DNA of 64,000 nucleotides. Origin: Lutibacter sp. Hel_I_33_5 (GTDB lineage: Bacteria > Bacteroidota > Bacteroidia > Flavobacteriales > Flavobacteriaceae). The stretch lies in NCBI RefSeq assembly GCF_007827455.1, contig NZ_VISM01000001.1:2847001-2911000 (forward strand). Reading direction: 5' to 3'. Under the pieces are notes generated by a model, which made no database searches, was not told the origin of the DNA, and was given only the letters and a program-made list of their open reading frames with translations. The position numbers and the translations under genes were made by a program. Positions 47,387 to 55,526 of the stretch are shown piece by piece; within the stretch, counting starts at the first letter, position 1; the number at the start of each line of letters is the position of its first letter.

Positions 47387-48442
47387 ATGATTACAACAGA
47401 TATATTAATTATAGGCGCAGGGCCAACAGGATTATTTACCGTTTTTGAAGCAGGATTGTTAAAATTACGTTGTCATTTAATTGATGCGTTAGCTCAACCT
47501 GGCGGACAATGTTCAGAGATTTATCCTAAGAAACCAATTTACGATATACCAGCATATCCAGAAATTTTAGCAGGAGATTTAACTGATAATTTATTAGAAC
47601 AAATTAAGCAGTTTGAACCTGGTTTTACAATGGGTGAGCGTGCAGAAACGATAGAGAAGCAAGATGATGGTTCTTTTATTGTAACAACAAATAAAGGAAC
47701 AAAACACCAAGCACCAATTGTTGCGATTGCTGGTGGTTTAGGTAGTTTTGAACCTAGAAAACCAAAGTTAGAAAACCTAGAAAAGTTAGAAGATAAGGGT
47801 GTAGAATATATTATTAAAGAGCCAGAATTATATAGAGATAAAGATGTTGTAATTGCTGGTGGTGGAGATTCTGCTTTAGATTGGTCTATCTTTTTAACGG
47901 ATGTTGCAAAATCGGTAACGTTAATTCATAGAAGAAATGAATTTAGAGGAGCGTTAGATTCTGTAGAAAAAGTACAAGAATTAAAGAATTTAGGAAAGAT
48001 AAATCTAATAACTCCAGCTGAAGTTGTAGGTATATTAGGGGAAGATAAAGTTTCTGGAGTTGTTGTTCAGAAAAAAGGAGAAGATGCATTTATTGTTGAT
48101 ACAGATCATTTTATTCCGTTATTCGGTTTATCACCAAAATTAGGGCCAATTGCTAATTGGGGATTAGAAATTGAGAAAAATGCTATAAAAGTTAACAATG
48201 CTTTAGACTATCAAACAAATATTCCCGGTATATTTGCAATCGGAGATGTAAATACGTATCCAGGAAAGTTAAAGTTGATTTTATGTGGATTTCACGAAGC
48301 AACTTTAATGTGTCAAAGTGCGTATAAAATCATTCATCCAAATAAAAAGTATGTAATGAAATATACAACAGTTGGTGGTGTTACTGGTTTTGACGGAACC
48401 AAAAAAGAAGCGCCAAAAGCAGTTGTTAAAGCGATAGATTAG
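47387..48442 (+). CDS. Ferredoxin-NADP reductase, thioredoxin-reductase-like type
   Basis: The 351-residue flavoprotein has an FAD-binding G-A-G-P-T-G at about 9-14, P-G-G-Q-C near 42 and an NADPH site G-G-G-D-S-A-L-D near 158. It ends with the A-I-G-D-V motif region near 284 and a C-terminal extension typical of the YumC-type ferredoxin-NADP reductases. It lacks the redox-active C-x-x-C of thioredoxin reductase. With the next gene (ferredoxin) it forms a likely NADPH-to-sulfite-reductase electron chain. Confidence 0.88.
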   Translation: MITTDILIIGAGPTGLFTVFEAGLLKLRCHLIDALAQPGGQCSEIYPKKPIYDIPAYPEILAGDLTDNLLEQIKQFEPGFTMGERAETIEKQDDGSFIVTTNKGTKHQAPIVAIAGGLGSFEPRKPKLENLEKLEDKGVEYIIKEPELYRDKDVVIAGGGDSALDWSIFLTDVAKSVTLIHRRNEFRGALDSVEKVQELKNLGKINLITPAEVVGILGEDKVSGVVVQKKGEDAFIVDTDHFIPLFGLSPKLGPIANWGLEIEKNAIKVNNALDYQTNIPGIFAIGDVNTYPGKLKLILCGFHEATLMCQSAYKIIHPNKKYVMKYTTVGGVTGFDGTKKEAPKAVVKAID

Positions 48443-48771
48443 TGAGTGATATTAACATAAAAATAACCGATAGAGAAGGAGTTGTACACGAAGTTGTAGC
48501 ACCTACAGATATGGCAATGAATTTGATGGAAGTAGTTCGTTCTTACGAGCTTGCTCCAGAAGGAACCATTGGTGTTTGTGGAGGTATGGCAATGTGTGCT
48601 TCTTGTCAGTGTTACGTGAATTCCGATCATGAATTAAATGAAGTGACTGACGATGAAGATGCAATGTTAGCAGAAGCATTTGATGTAGAAGATAATAGTA
48701 GATTAGGTTGTCAAATACAAATGACCCCTAATTTAGAAGGATTGGAAGTAACTTTAGCTCCAGAATCATAA
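48442..48771 (+). CDS. [2Fe-2S] ferredoxin, adrenodoxin-like
   Basis: The 109-residue protein starts with GTG that overlaps the previous TAG stop. The cluster ligands are spaced as in adrenodoxin/Fdx: C46-x5-C52-x2-C55 and C90 in R-L-G-C-Q-I. Here it probably carries electrons from the reductase encoded just upstream to sulfite reductase. No Isc genes are nearby, so it is less likely to be the Fe-S assembly ferredoxin. Its TAA overlaps the ATG of cysE. Confidence 0.9.
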   Translation: MSDINIKITDREGVVHEVVAPTDMAMNLMEVVRSYELAPEGTIGVCGGMAMCASCQCYVNSDHELNEVTDDEDAMLAEAFDVEDNSRLGCQIQMTPNLEGLEVTLAPES

Positions 48772-49526
48772 TGAAAGTAGAAGAAATTACACGTTTGAGA
48801 AGCTATAATGTTTGTTTAAAAGACACCGTAGAAAAATTCACAAAACAATTGTTTTATGCATTGTTTGATGAAGTTTATAAAAGTGCTCATAAAGAAGAAA
48901 TTGAACAGCTTTTTTGTGCAATTTCTTCAAAACTTAACATTAAAGATTTAAAAGGTATTTGGTCAGTTTACACAACTAGTTTTTTAGAAATTAGAGAAGC
49001 GTTAGATTTAGACGCAAATGCTTTTAATAATACAGATCCGGCTTGTAAAAGTTTAGAGGAAGTATATTTAGCGTATCCTGGTTTTTATGCAATAGTTATT
49101 CATAGATTAAGTCATCAATTATACAAATTAGAGGTGCCGATTTTACCTAGAATGATGAGCGAGTTTGCACATAGTTTAACAGGTACAGATATTCATCCAG
49201 GAGCGGTCATTGGAAAATCATTTTTTATTGATCACGCAACAGGAATTGTTATTGGAGAAACGACTGTGATTAAAGATGACGTGAAAATTTATCAAGGAGT
49301 TACTTTAGGCGGAATCCAAGTTGCTAAGAATTTAGCTTCCACAAAGAGGCATCCAACGATAGAAAATAATGTAACTATATACGCAAATGCTACTATTTTA
49401 GGTGGTGATGTTGTAATTGGTGAGAATTCTATTATTGGAGCTAATGTTTGTGTAACTGAATCTATTCCAGAAAATTCTTTAGTAATTGAGCAATCAGAGA
49501 ATAAAATCATAAAAAGAAAGTCCTAA
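48771..49526 (+). CDS. cysE: Serine O-acetyltransferase
   Basis: The 251-residue enzyme forms O-acetylserine from serine and acetyl-CoA. The N-terminal helical part (about 1-130) precedes a left-handed beta-helix of hexapeptide repeats, with T-D-I-H-P-G-A near 142, I-D-H-A-T-G near 153 and G-V-T-L-G-G-I near 178. It is the serine acetyltransferase rather than a sugar acetyltransferase, judging by length, those motifs and position next to cysteine synthase. Confidence 0.92.
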   Translation: MKVEEITRLRSYNVCLKDTVEKFTKQLFYALFDEVYKSAHKEEIEQLFCAISSKLNIKDLKGIWSVYTTSFLEIREALDLDANAFNNTDPACKSLEEVYLAYPGFYAIVIHRLSHQLYKLEVPILPRMMSEFAHSLTGTDIHPGAVIGKSFFIDHATGIVIGETTVIKDDVKIYQGVTLGGIQVAKNLASTKRHPTIENNVTIYANATILGGDVVIGENSIIGANVCVTESIPENSLVIEQSENKIIKRKS

Positions 49527-49527
49527 G

Positions 49528-50415
49528 ATGAAGACAAAAAGTATTATCGATTTTGTAGGAAATACTCCTTTAGTTGAGGTTAGAAATATCTTAAAAAAAG
49601 AGGGTGTACGATTATTACTGAAACTTGAAGGAAATAATCCAGGTGGAAGTGTAAAAGATAGAGCTGCTTTTAATATGATTTCTGAAGCGCTTAAAAGACA
49701 AAACATAAGAGAAGGTGATACTTTAGTAGAAGCTACTAGTGGAAATACAGGTATTGCTTTGGCTTTAATGGCAAAGGTTTTAGGTGTAAATATGGTACTT
49801 GTTTTACCGGAAAACTCTACTCCAGAACGAATTAAAACGATGAGAGCTTATGGAGCGGAAGTTGTTTTGACACCACAGGATTTAGGTATGGAAGGAGCAA
49901 GAGATCATGCCTTAGATTTAAAGTATAAGAAAGGATATTTTAGATTGAATCAGTTTGATAATAACGATAATTTTAAAGCACATTATAAAACTACTGGGCC
50001 AGAAATTTGGAACGATACTGAAGGCCAAGTAACACATTTTGTTTCTGCTATGGGAACAACAGGAACCATAATGGGTGTTTCTGATTTCTTAAAAGAACAA
50101 AATAAAGATATCACTATTATTGGAGCTCAACCCAAAGAAGGTTCTAGAATACCAGGAATTAGAAAATGGTCTGAAGATTATAAACCTGCTATTTTTAATG
50201 CTAAAAAAGTAGATCAAGTTATAGAAGTTGGAGAAGAAGATGCTAGAAATATGACACAGCGATTAGCTAAGGAAGAAGGAATATTTTCTGGAATGAGTAG
50301 TGGTGGAGCAGTTTATTCTGCTTTAGAACTAGCTAAAACAATAGACAAAGGCGTAATTGTTGCTATTATCTGTGATAGAGGAGACAGATACTTGTCTTCT
50401 GATTTGTTTGAGTAG
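49528..50415 (+). CDS. cysM: Cysteine synthase (O-acetylserine sulfhydrylase B type)
   Basis: The 295-residue PLP enzyme forms cysteine from O-acetylserine and sulfide. The PLP lysine is Lys43 in G-G-S-V-K-D-R-A, with E-A-T-S-G-N-T-G-I-A near 70 and a G-T-T-G-T-I-M-G phosphate loop near 176. The K-L-E-G-x-N-P-G-G-S motif is the CysM form; CysK would read more like K-x-E-x-x-N-P. It is the last gene of the operon, 1 nt after cysE. A palindromic repeat element follows and may end transcription. Confidence 0.92.
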   Translation: MKTKSIIDFVGNTPLVEVRNILKKEGVRLLLKLEGNNPGGSVKDRAAFNMISEALKRQNIREGDTLVEATSGNTGIALALMAKVLGVNMVLVLPENSTPERIKTMRAYGAEVVLTPQDLGMEGARDHALDLKYKKGYFRLNQFDNNDNFKAHYKTTGPEIWNDTEGQVTHFVSAMGTTGTIMGVSDFLKEQNKDITIIGAQPKEGSRIPGIRKWSEDYKPAIFNAKKVDQVIEVGEEDARNMTQRLAKEEGIFSGMSSGGAVYSALELAKTIDKGVIVAIICDRGDRYLSSDLFE

Positions 50416-50424
50416 TATTTTTTT

Positions 50425-50500
50425 GTCATTCCTGCAAAAGCAGGAATCTATACCTAAAATTGTTAAAAGGGCTTCTGCTTTCGTAGGAATTAACAAAATG
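50425..50500. repeat. Intergenic palindromic repeat element between cysM and thrC
   Basis: TTCCTGC (50429-50435) and GCAGGAA (50440-50446) form a 7-bp hairpin within GTCATTCC...GGAATCT. A degenerate inverted copy (TTCTGC...TAGGAA, 50473-50489) follows. I know this type of word as a dispersed repeat in Flavobacteriaceae. It lies between convergent operons and may act as a bidirectional terminator. Confidence 0.6.
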
Positions 50501-50522
50501 AAGATTTTAATAGAGTTATAAA

Positions 50523-51806
50523 CTAACTATTCAAAAAACTTTTCAACTCCTCATAAGTTCCAATCTTTAAAGCTTCTTTTTCTTTATCAATAACTGATTT
50601 TATTTGCTCAGGAATTTCAACTTCTACAGGTAGCGTTTCTGTAACAACATCTAAAAATTTTACTGGATGTGCCGTTTCTAAGAAAATTCCGAATTGCTCT
50701 TCTGTTATTTTATATTCTTTTAAACCTAAATACCCTACAGCTCCGTGAGGATCTGCAACATAATTAGCGTTTTTATAGATGTCTTTCATAGCAACTTTCG
50801 TTGCTTCATCCGTAAAAGAATAAGAAGAAAAAGCAGTTTTTAATGCTTCTAAATCGTTATTAAATAATTCTTGAATCCTGATAAAATTACTTGGATTTCC
50901 AACATCCATAGCATTAGAAATTGTTGCTTTAGATGGTTTTGGATTGTAAACGCCGTCTACTAAATAATTAGGAACGGTGTCATTAACATTGGTTGCAGCA
51001 ATAAATTGTTTTACTGGTAGTCCTAATTTTTGCGCCATTAAACCGGCACAAATATTTCCGAAATTTCCACTTGGTACAGAAAAAACAACTTCTTTATTCT
51101 TTTTATATACTTGTTTGTAAGCAAAGAAAAAATAAAACATTTGTGGTAGCCAACGTGCAATATTTATTGAATTTGCTGAAGTTAAGGTTCTAGGAATATC
51201 ACTATCTAAAAAAGCAGTTTTCACCATTTCTTGACAATCATCAAAAACGCCATCAACTTCTAACGCTTTAATATTTTGACCTAAAGTTGTTAATTGCTTT
51301 TCTTGAATATCACTCACTTTTCCGCTAGGATATAAAATAACTACATCTACACCTTTAACACCTAAAAATCCGTTTGCTACAGCACCTCCAGTGTCACCAG
51401 AAGTAGCAACCAAAACAGTAATCTGATTGTTGTTATTTCTATTAAAATAGCCTAAACAACGTGCCATAAATCGTGCACCAACATCTTTAAATGCCATGGT
51501 AGGACCATGAAATAATTCTAAAGTTCCGATGTTTTTTTCAATCTCAACTACAGGAAAATCAAAGTTGATCGTTTCTTTAATAATCTGTTGTAAAACATCT
51601 TTTGGAATTTCATCACCAACAAATTGTTTAATCGCTTCGTAAGCAATTTCTTCATTAGAATAATCACCAATAGTATCAATAAACTCCTTAGAGATTGGCG
51701 TGATGTTTTCTGGAAAATAAATACCTCTATCTGGCGCTAATCCTTTAACAACAGCTTCTTGAAAACTTACTTTTGGTGATTTATGATGTAAACTATAGTA
51801 GTTCAT
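50523..51806 (-). CDS. thrC: Threonine synthase
   Basis: The 427-residue PLP enzyme converts O-phosphohomoserine to threonine. The PLP lysine is Lys107 in H-G-P-T-M-A-F-K-D-V-G, with T-S-G-D-T-G-G-A-V-A near 133 and S-G-N-F-G-N near 247. It begins Y-S-L-H-H-K-S-P, as common for Bacteroidota ThrC. It is last in the thrA-thrB-thrC operon, 36 nt after thrB. Confidence 0.93.
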   Translation of the reverse strand: MNYYSLHHKSPKVSFQEAVVKGLAPDRGIYFPENITPISKEFIDTIGDYSNEEIAYEAIKQFVGDEIPKDVLQQIIKETINFDFPVVEIEKNIGTLELFHGPTMAFKDVGARFMARCLGYFNRNNNNQITVLVATSGDTGGAVANGFLGVKGVDVVILYPSGKVSDIQEKQLTTLGQNIKALEVDGVFDDCQEMVKTAFLDSDIPRTLTSANSINIARWLPQMFYFFFAYKQVYKKNKEVVFSVPSGNFGNICAGLMAQKLGLPVKQFIAATNVNDTVPNYLVDGVYNPKPSKATISNAMDVGNPSNFIRIQELFNNDLEALKTAFSSYSFTDEATKVAMKDIYKNANYVADPHGAVGYLGLKEYKITEEQFGIFLETAHPVKFLDVVTETLPVEVEIPEQIKSVIDKEKEALKIGTYEELKSFLNS

Positions 51807-51842
51807 TTTTTTTGTCTTTAGTGCTAGTTACATTTCTAATAA

Positions 51843-52766
51843 CTAAGAAATTATTTTCACTCCTTCTGTACTAATTTTAGAAGTAAATAAATTATAATCT
51901 ATATTTTTATTTTGATATGCTTTGTCAATCGCATTGTATACTTTTTCAGCAATTTCATCACCTTTACAAAGTGCAAAAATTGTAGGTCCAGAACCTGATA
52001 TTCCAGCACCTAATGCTCCAGCTTTGATAGCTTCACTTTTCACTAAATCAAAATGTGGAATTAAATGTTTTCTTGCTGGCTCTACAATAACGTCGGTTAA
52101 TGAATTGGAAATTAAGTTATAATCATTGGAATGTAAACCGCTAATTAATCCACCAACATTTGCCCACTGAGTTACAGCATCCTTTAAAGGAACGTCTTTC
52201 GGTAAAACATCTCTTGCGTCTTTTGTTTTAACTTCTATTTGAGGATGAATTCCAACAACTCGTAATTCACTCGGAACTGGTAATTTAATGATGTCTAATG
52301 GATGATAACTTCTAATCAATACAAATCCTCCGAAAATTACTCCTGCAACATTATCAGCGATTTGTGTACCACAGGCAGCTTCTTCACCTAACATAGCAAA
52401 TTGAGTTAACTCTAATTGACTAAAAGGTTTGCCTAATAATTCGTTTACACCAAAAGCTGCTCCGGCAGCACTCGCTGCGCTACTACCCAATCCACTACCA
52501 GGAGAAAAACCTTTATGCATGGTCATGGTAATTCCAAAATCTACTGAATGTTTTTCTAGCATTGCTAAAGCAACAACGCCAGCAGCATTATTTTCTGCTT
52601 CGACAGGTAAATTAGCACCAGTTATTAAAGATATTTTTACACCTTTATCCTTGGTTTTAGTAAATGTCATTTCATCTCCTAACGCATCAATTGCTAGCCC
52701 TAAAGAGTCAAATCCACAGGAAACATTTGCAACAGTAGCAGGAGAAAATATTTTTAATTCATCCAT
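51843..52766 (-). CDS. thrB: Homoserine kinase
   Basis: The 307-residue GHMP kinase phosphorylates homoserine, the substrate step for threonine synthase. It has V-A-N-V-S-C-G-F-D near 12, the phosphate loop P-G-S-G-L-G-S-S-A-A near 89 and G-I-S-G-S-G-P-T near 253. It starts 3 nt after the thrA stop, so it is tightly coupled with it. Confidence 0.93.
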   Translation of the reverse strand: MDELKIFSPATVANVSCGFDSLGLAIDALGDEMTFTKTKDKGVKISLITGANLPVEAENNAAGVVALAMLEKHSVDFGITMTMHKGFSPGSGLGSSAASAAGAAFGVNELLGKPFSQLELTQFAMLGEEAACGTQIADNVAGVIFGGFVLIRSYHPLDIIKLPVPSELRVVGIHPQIEVKTKDARDVLPKDVPLKDAVTQWANVGGLISGLHSNDYNLISNSLTDVIVEPARKHLIPHFDLVKSEAIKAGALGAGISGSGPTIFALCKGDEIAEKVYNAIDKAYQNKNIDYNLFTSKISTEGVKIIS

Positions 52767-52769
52767 AAT

Positions 52770-55211
52770 TTAATTATTACCAATTCTAATTACATCTGCA
52801 AATACACCTGAAGCAGTAACTTCTGCACCAGCACCAGCACCTTTTATCTGTAAAGGATTTACAGGATATCTGTCTGTAAAAAACAATACAATATTATCAC
52901 TTCCTTCTAAATTATAAAATGGATGATCTGAAGGAATATGTTGTAAGCCAACATTAGCTTTTCCGTTTTCAAACTCGGCAACATATTTTAATCGACAATT
53001 TTTATCGTTTGCTTCCTTAAATATTTGCTGAAATTGATTTTCAAATTCAGTTAACGACGCGTAAAAATCGTCATTATTAGTAGTTTCTAAGCTTTTTTCT
53101 GGTAAAAATGCATTGTTCTTAATATCTGAAAGTTCTAAGTTATAAACACTTTCACGAGCAAGAATCAATATTTTTCTGGCAACATCAATTCCACTTAAGT
53201 CAATTTTAGGATCTGGTTCTGTAAATCCTTCTGCTTGAGCGGCAGCAACTACATCGTGAAATGTATTTGTATCATTAAAATTATTGAAAACATAATTTAA
53301 GGTTCCAGATAAAACAGCTTGAATTTTATGAACTCTATCGCCTGATGCAACTAAGTTTTTCAAGGTGTCAATTATCGGTAAACCAGCACCAACATTAGTT
53401 TCAAATAGGAAAGGAGCATTGTATTTAGTAGAAATACTCTTTAAATTTTTATAATTATCTAAATTAGAAGCACAAGCGATTTTATTACAAGTTACTACAG
53501 CAATGCTTTGTAGTAAATATTTCTCATATACTTCAGAAACTTTTTGATTTGCAGTATTATCTATAAAGACAGAATTACGGAAATTCAACGATTTTGTTCT
53601 ATCAAAAAAGGATTCTAACGTTGTTGGTTCGCCAGAATCTAATTGTTCTTTCCAGTTCGATAAATCGATTCCTTTTTCATTGAAAACCATTTTTCTAGAA
53701 TTAGAAATTCCAATAACACGAATCTTTAATTTTAAATTTTTCTTAAGGTAAGAAGCTTGTTTTTGAACTACTTCTAAAAAACGTTCGCCAACATTTCCAA
53801 CACCAGTAACAAAAAGGTTTAGTTGTTTTATTTTTTCTTCAAAAAACTGCTCATGCAAGGTGTTTAATGCTTTTTTTGCATCAGAACTATTAATTACAGC
53901 CGAAATGTTTTTTTCTGAGGCTCCTTGAGCAATCGCTCTTATATTTACGTTATTTCTACCTAAAGCGCTAAACATTTGACCACTTAAACCTTGATGATTT
54001 TTCATGTTGTCACCCACTAAAGCTATAATTGCTAAGTCACTTTCAATAGAAACTGGTTTTATCTTTTTACGCTGAATTTCATATTCAAAAACATCGTCTA
54101 ATAAATCTTTTGCTTTTGTAGCATCTTGATCGTAAATACCTATACAAATAGAATGTTCTGAAGAGGCTTGAGTGATAAAAACAATGTTAATATTGTGTAA
54201 AGAAAGATTTTCGAACATTCGTTTAGAAAAACCAGGTACACCAACCATTCCGCTACCTTCCAAAGTAATTAAGCTTATGTTTTCTATATGTGAAATTCCT
54301 TTTACAGCTCTGTTATTTTTTGAATCTTTAGAGATTAATGTTCCTTCGTTTTCAGGGTCAAATGTATTTTTAATTCTGATTGGAATTTGTTTTTGTAAAA
54401 CAGGTTGAATTGTTGGTGGATACAATACTTTTGCACCAAAGTGCGATAATTCCATTGCTTCTTGATATGAAATCTGAGTAATTGCAAATGCTTGTTTTAC
54501 AACTCTTGGATTTGCGGTGTACATTCCACTAACATCTGTCCAAATCTGTAATTCGTTAGCGTCTAAAGCTGAAGCATAAATAGCTGCAGAGTAATCTGAT
54601 CCTCCACGACCTAAAGTTGTTGTTTCGCCGTTTTTATTGCTAGAAATAAATCCGCCTAAAATGGTTACTTGTTTGTTATTTGAATTAAAAAAGTCTTCAA
54701 TATTTTTATTAGTTGTATTAAAATCAACATGTGCATCTACATATACATCATTAGTAGAAATCAATTCTCTACTATCTTTATGTGTTGCATCAAGCTCATT
54801 TTTTGCAGCTTCAGCAATAATATAAGAAGATAATTGCTCACCAAAACTAGCAATAGTTCCTAATGCTTTTGGAGATAATTCTTTTAATAAATGAACACCA
54901 TCATAAATAGAACTTAAACTTTCTAAAAGAGTATTAACTGTTTCTTTTACAGAGGTTTGATTTTCTTTATTGATTAAATCATCAATAACAGAAAAGTGTA
55001 ATTCTTTTAATTCTGAGACTAATTTTTTAGCTTCAGAAATGTTTGTTAAAGCAGCATCAGCAGCAGCTAATAATTTATCGGTAGTTTTTCCAAAAGCAGA
55101 AACGACTACTATTGTTTTTTCTTTATTAGAAACTTGTTTTACAATTTGTAAAACTTGCTTTATGTTTATTTGATTGGCTACAGATGATCCGCCAAATTTT
55201 AAAACTTTCAT
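52770..55211 (-). CDS. thrA: Bifunctional aspartate kinase / homoserine dehydrogenase
   Basis: The 813-residue cytoplasmic protein carries the first and third steps from aspartate to homoserine. The kinase part (about 1-290) has canonical K-F-G-G-S-S-V at 5-11 and T-T-L-G-R-G-G-S-D-Y near 197. Two ACT domains (about 310-455) fit feedback control by threonine. The dehydrogenase (about 465-813) has V-T-G-V-G-N-V-G near 466 and V-G-A-G-L-P-I-I-D near 610. It is first in the thr operon, 101 nt after a threonine-rich leader ORF. A diverged second copy is fused to MetX in the methionine operon, parallel to ThrA and MetL in enterobacteria. Confidence 0.94.
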   Translation of the reverse strand: MKVLKFGGSSVANQINIKQVLQIVKQVSNKEKTIVVVSAFGKTTDKLLAAADAALTNISEAKKLVSELKELHFSVIDDLINKENQTSVKETVNTLLESLSSIYDGVHLLKELSPKALGTIASFGEQLSSYIIAEAAKNELDATHKDSRELISTNDVYVDAHVDFNTTNKNIEDFFNSNNKQVTILGGFISSNKNGETTTLGRGGSDYSAAIYASALDANELQIWTDVSGMYTANPRVVKQAFAITQISYQEAMELSHFGAKVLYPPTIQPVLQKQIPIRIKNTFDPENEGTLISKDSKNNRAVKGISHIENISLITLEGSGMVGVPGFSKRMFENLSLHNINIVFITQASSEHSICIGIYDQDATKAKDLLDDVFEYEIQRKKIKPVSIESDLAIIALVGDNMKNHQGLSGQMFSALGRNNVNIRAIAQGASEKNISAVINSSDAKKALNTLHEQFFEEKIKQLNLFVTGVGNVGERFLEVVQKQASYLKKNLKLKIRVIGISNSRKMVFNEKGIDLSNWKEQLDSGEPTTLESFFDRTKSLNFRNSVFIDNTANQKVSEVYEKYLLQSIAVVTCNKIACASNLDNYKNLKSISTKYNAPFLFETNVGAGLPIIDTLKNLVASGDRVHKIQAVLSGTLNYVFNNFNDTNTFHDVVAAAQAEGFTEPDPKIDLSGIDVARKILILARESVYNLELSDIKNNAFLPEKSLETTNNDDFYASLTEFENQFQQIFKEANDKNCRLKYVAEFENGKANVGLQHIPSDHPFYNLEGSDNIVLFFTDRYPVNPLQIKGAGAGAEVTASGVFADVIRIGNN

Positions 55212-55312
55212 TGTATTTTTATAAGAAATTAATATTGTTTTTTTGTTTAGTTATCTGTTTTTGTTCTTTCAAAAATATAACCTAACCTAGCTGATATGTA
55301 TAGTTTAAACCC
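55212..55312 (-). promoter_or_regulatory. Candidate attenuator between leader peptide and thrA
   Basis: On the minus strand the leader stop codon lies in a small hairpin, ACCC-TTTA-GGGGT (about 55318-55309). Downstream, GGTTAGGTTATATTTTT (55287-55271) ends in a U-rich run. CTACCC near the leader stop can pair with GGTTAG with one mismatch, giving alternative folds. No strong single terminator is obvious by eye, so the mechanism is inferred from the leader peptide. Confidence 0.45.
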
Positions 55313-55411
55313 CTAAAGGGTAGTTGTTGTGTTTGTTGTAGATCCAAAAGAAATCGTTACAGCCGTTGTAGCTGTAGTAGAAGTAATTGTATTTCTTTTG
55401 TTAAAAATCAT
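55313..55411 (-). CDS. thrL: Threonine operon leader peptide (32 residues)
   Basis: Minus-strand ORF from ATG (55411-55409) to TAG (55315-55313). Of 32 residues, 13 are threonine and 3 isoleucine, including T-T-N-T-T-T-T at the end. It lies directly upstream of thrA in the same orientation, the arrangement of amino-acid-sensing attenuation leaders such as enterobacterial thrL: ribosome stalling at threonine codons when charged tRNA is scarce changes the fold of the RNA that follows. A -7 box (TACTTTTG, 55423-55416) ends four bases before the ATG, so the leader probably begins at the 5' end of the message. A second ATG, four bases upstream and out of frame, runs into TAA after four codons. Confidence 0.85.
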   Translation of the reverse strand: MIFNKRNTITSTTATTAVTISFGSTTNTTTTL

Positions 55412-55415
55412 GCAT

Positions 55416-55423
55416 CAAAAGTA
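55416..55423 (-). promoter_or_regulatory. -7 promoter element (TACTTTTG) of the thr operon
   Basis: Minus-strand TACTTTTG matches TAnnTTTG and is identical, including the 4-nt distance to ATG, to that of the cysteine desulfurase. The -33 region has no clear TTG. Confidence 0.55.
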
Positions 55424-55526
55424 TATCTATTTTTTTTTTGATAAAATGTTTTTGTTGTTTTTTTTGTGAAAACTGGTAATTAATATCAATCTAATAATGA
55501 AAACTCTAATAAATTCGAAATTTTAA

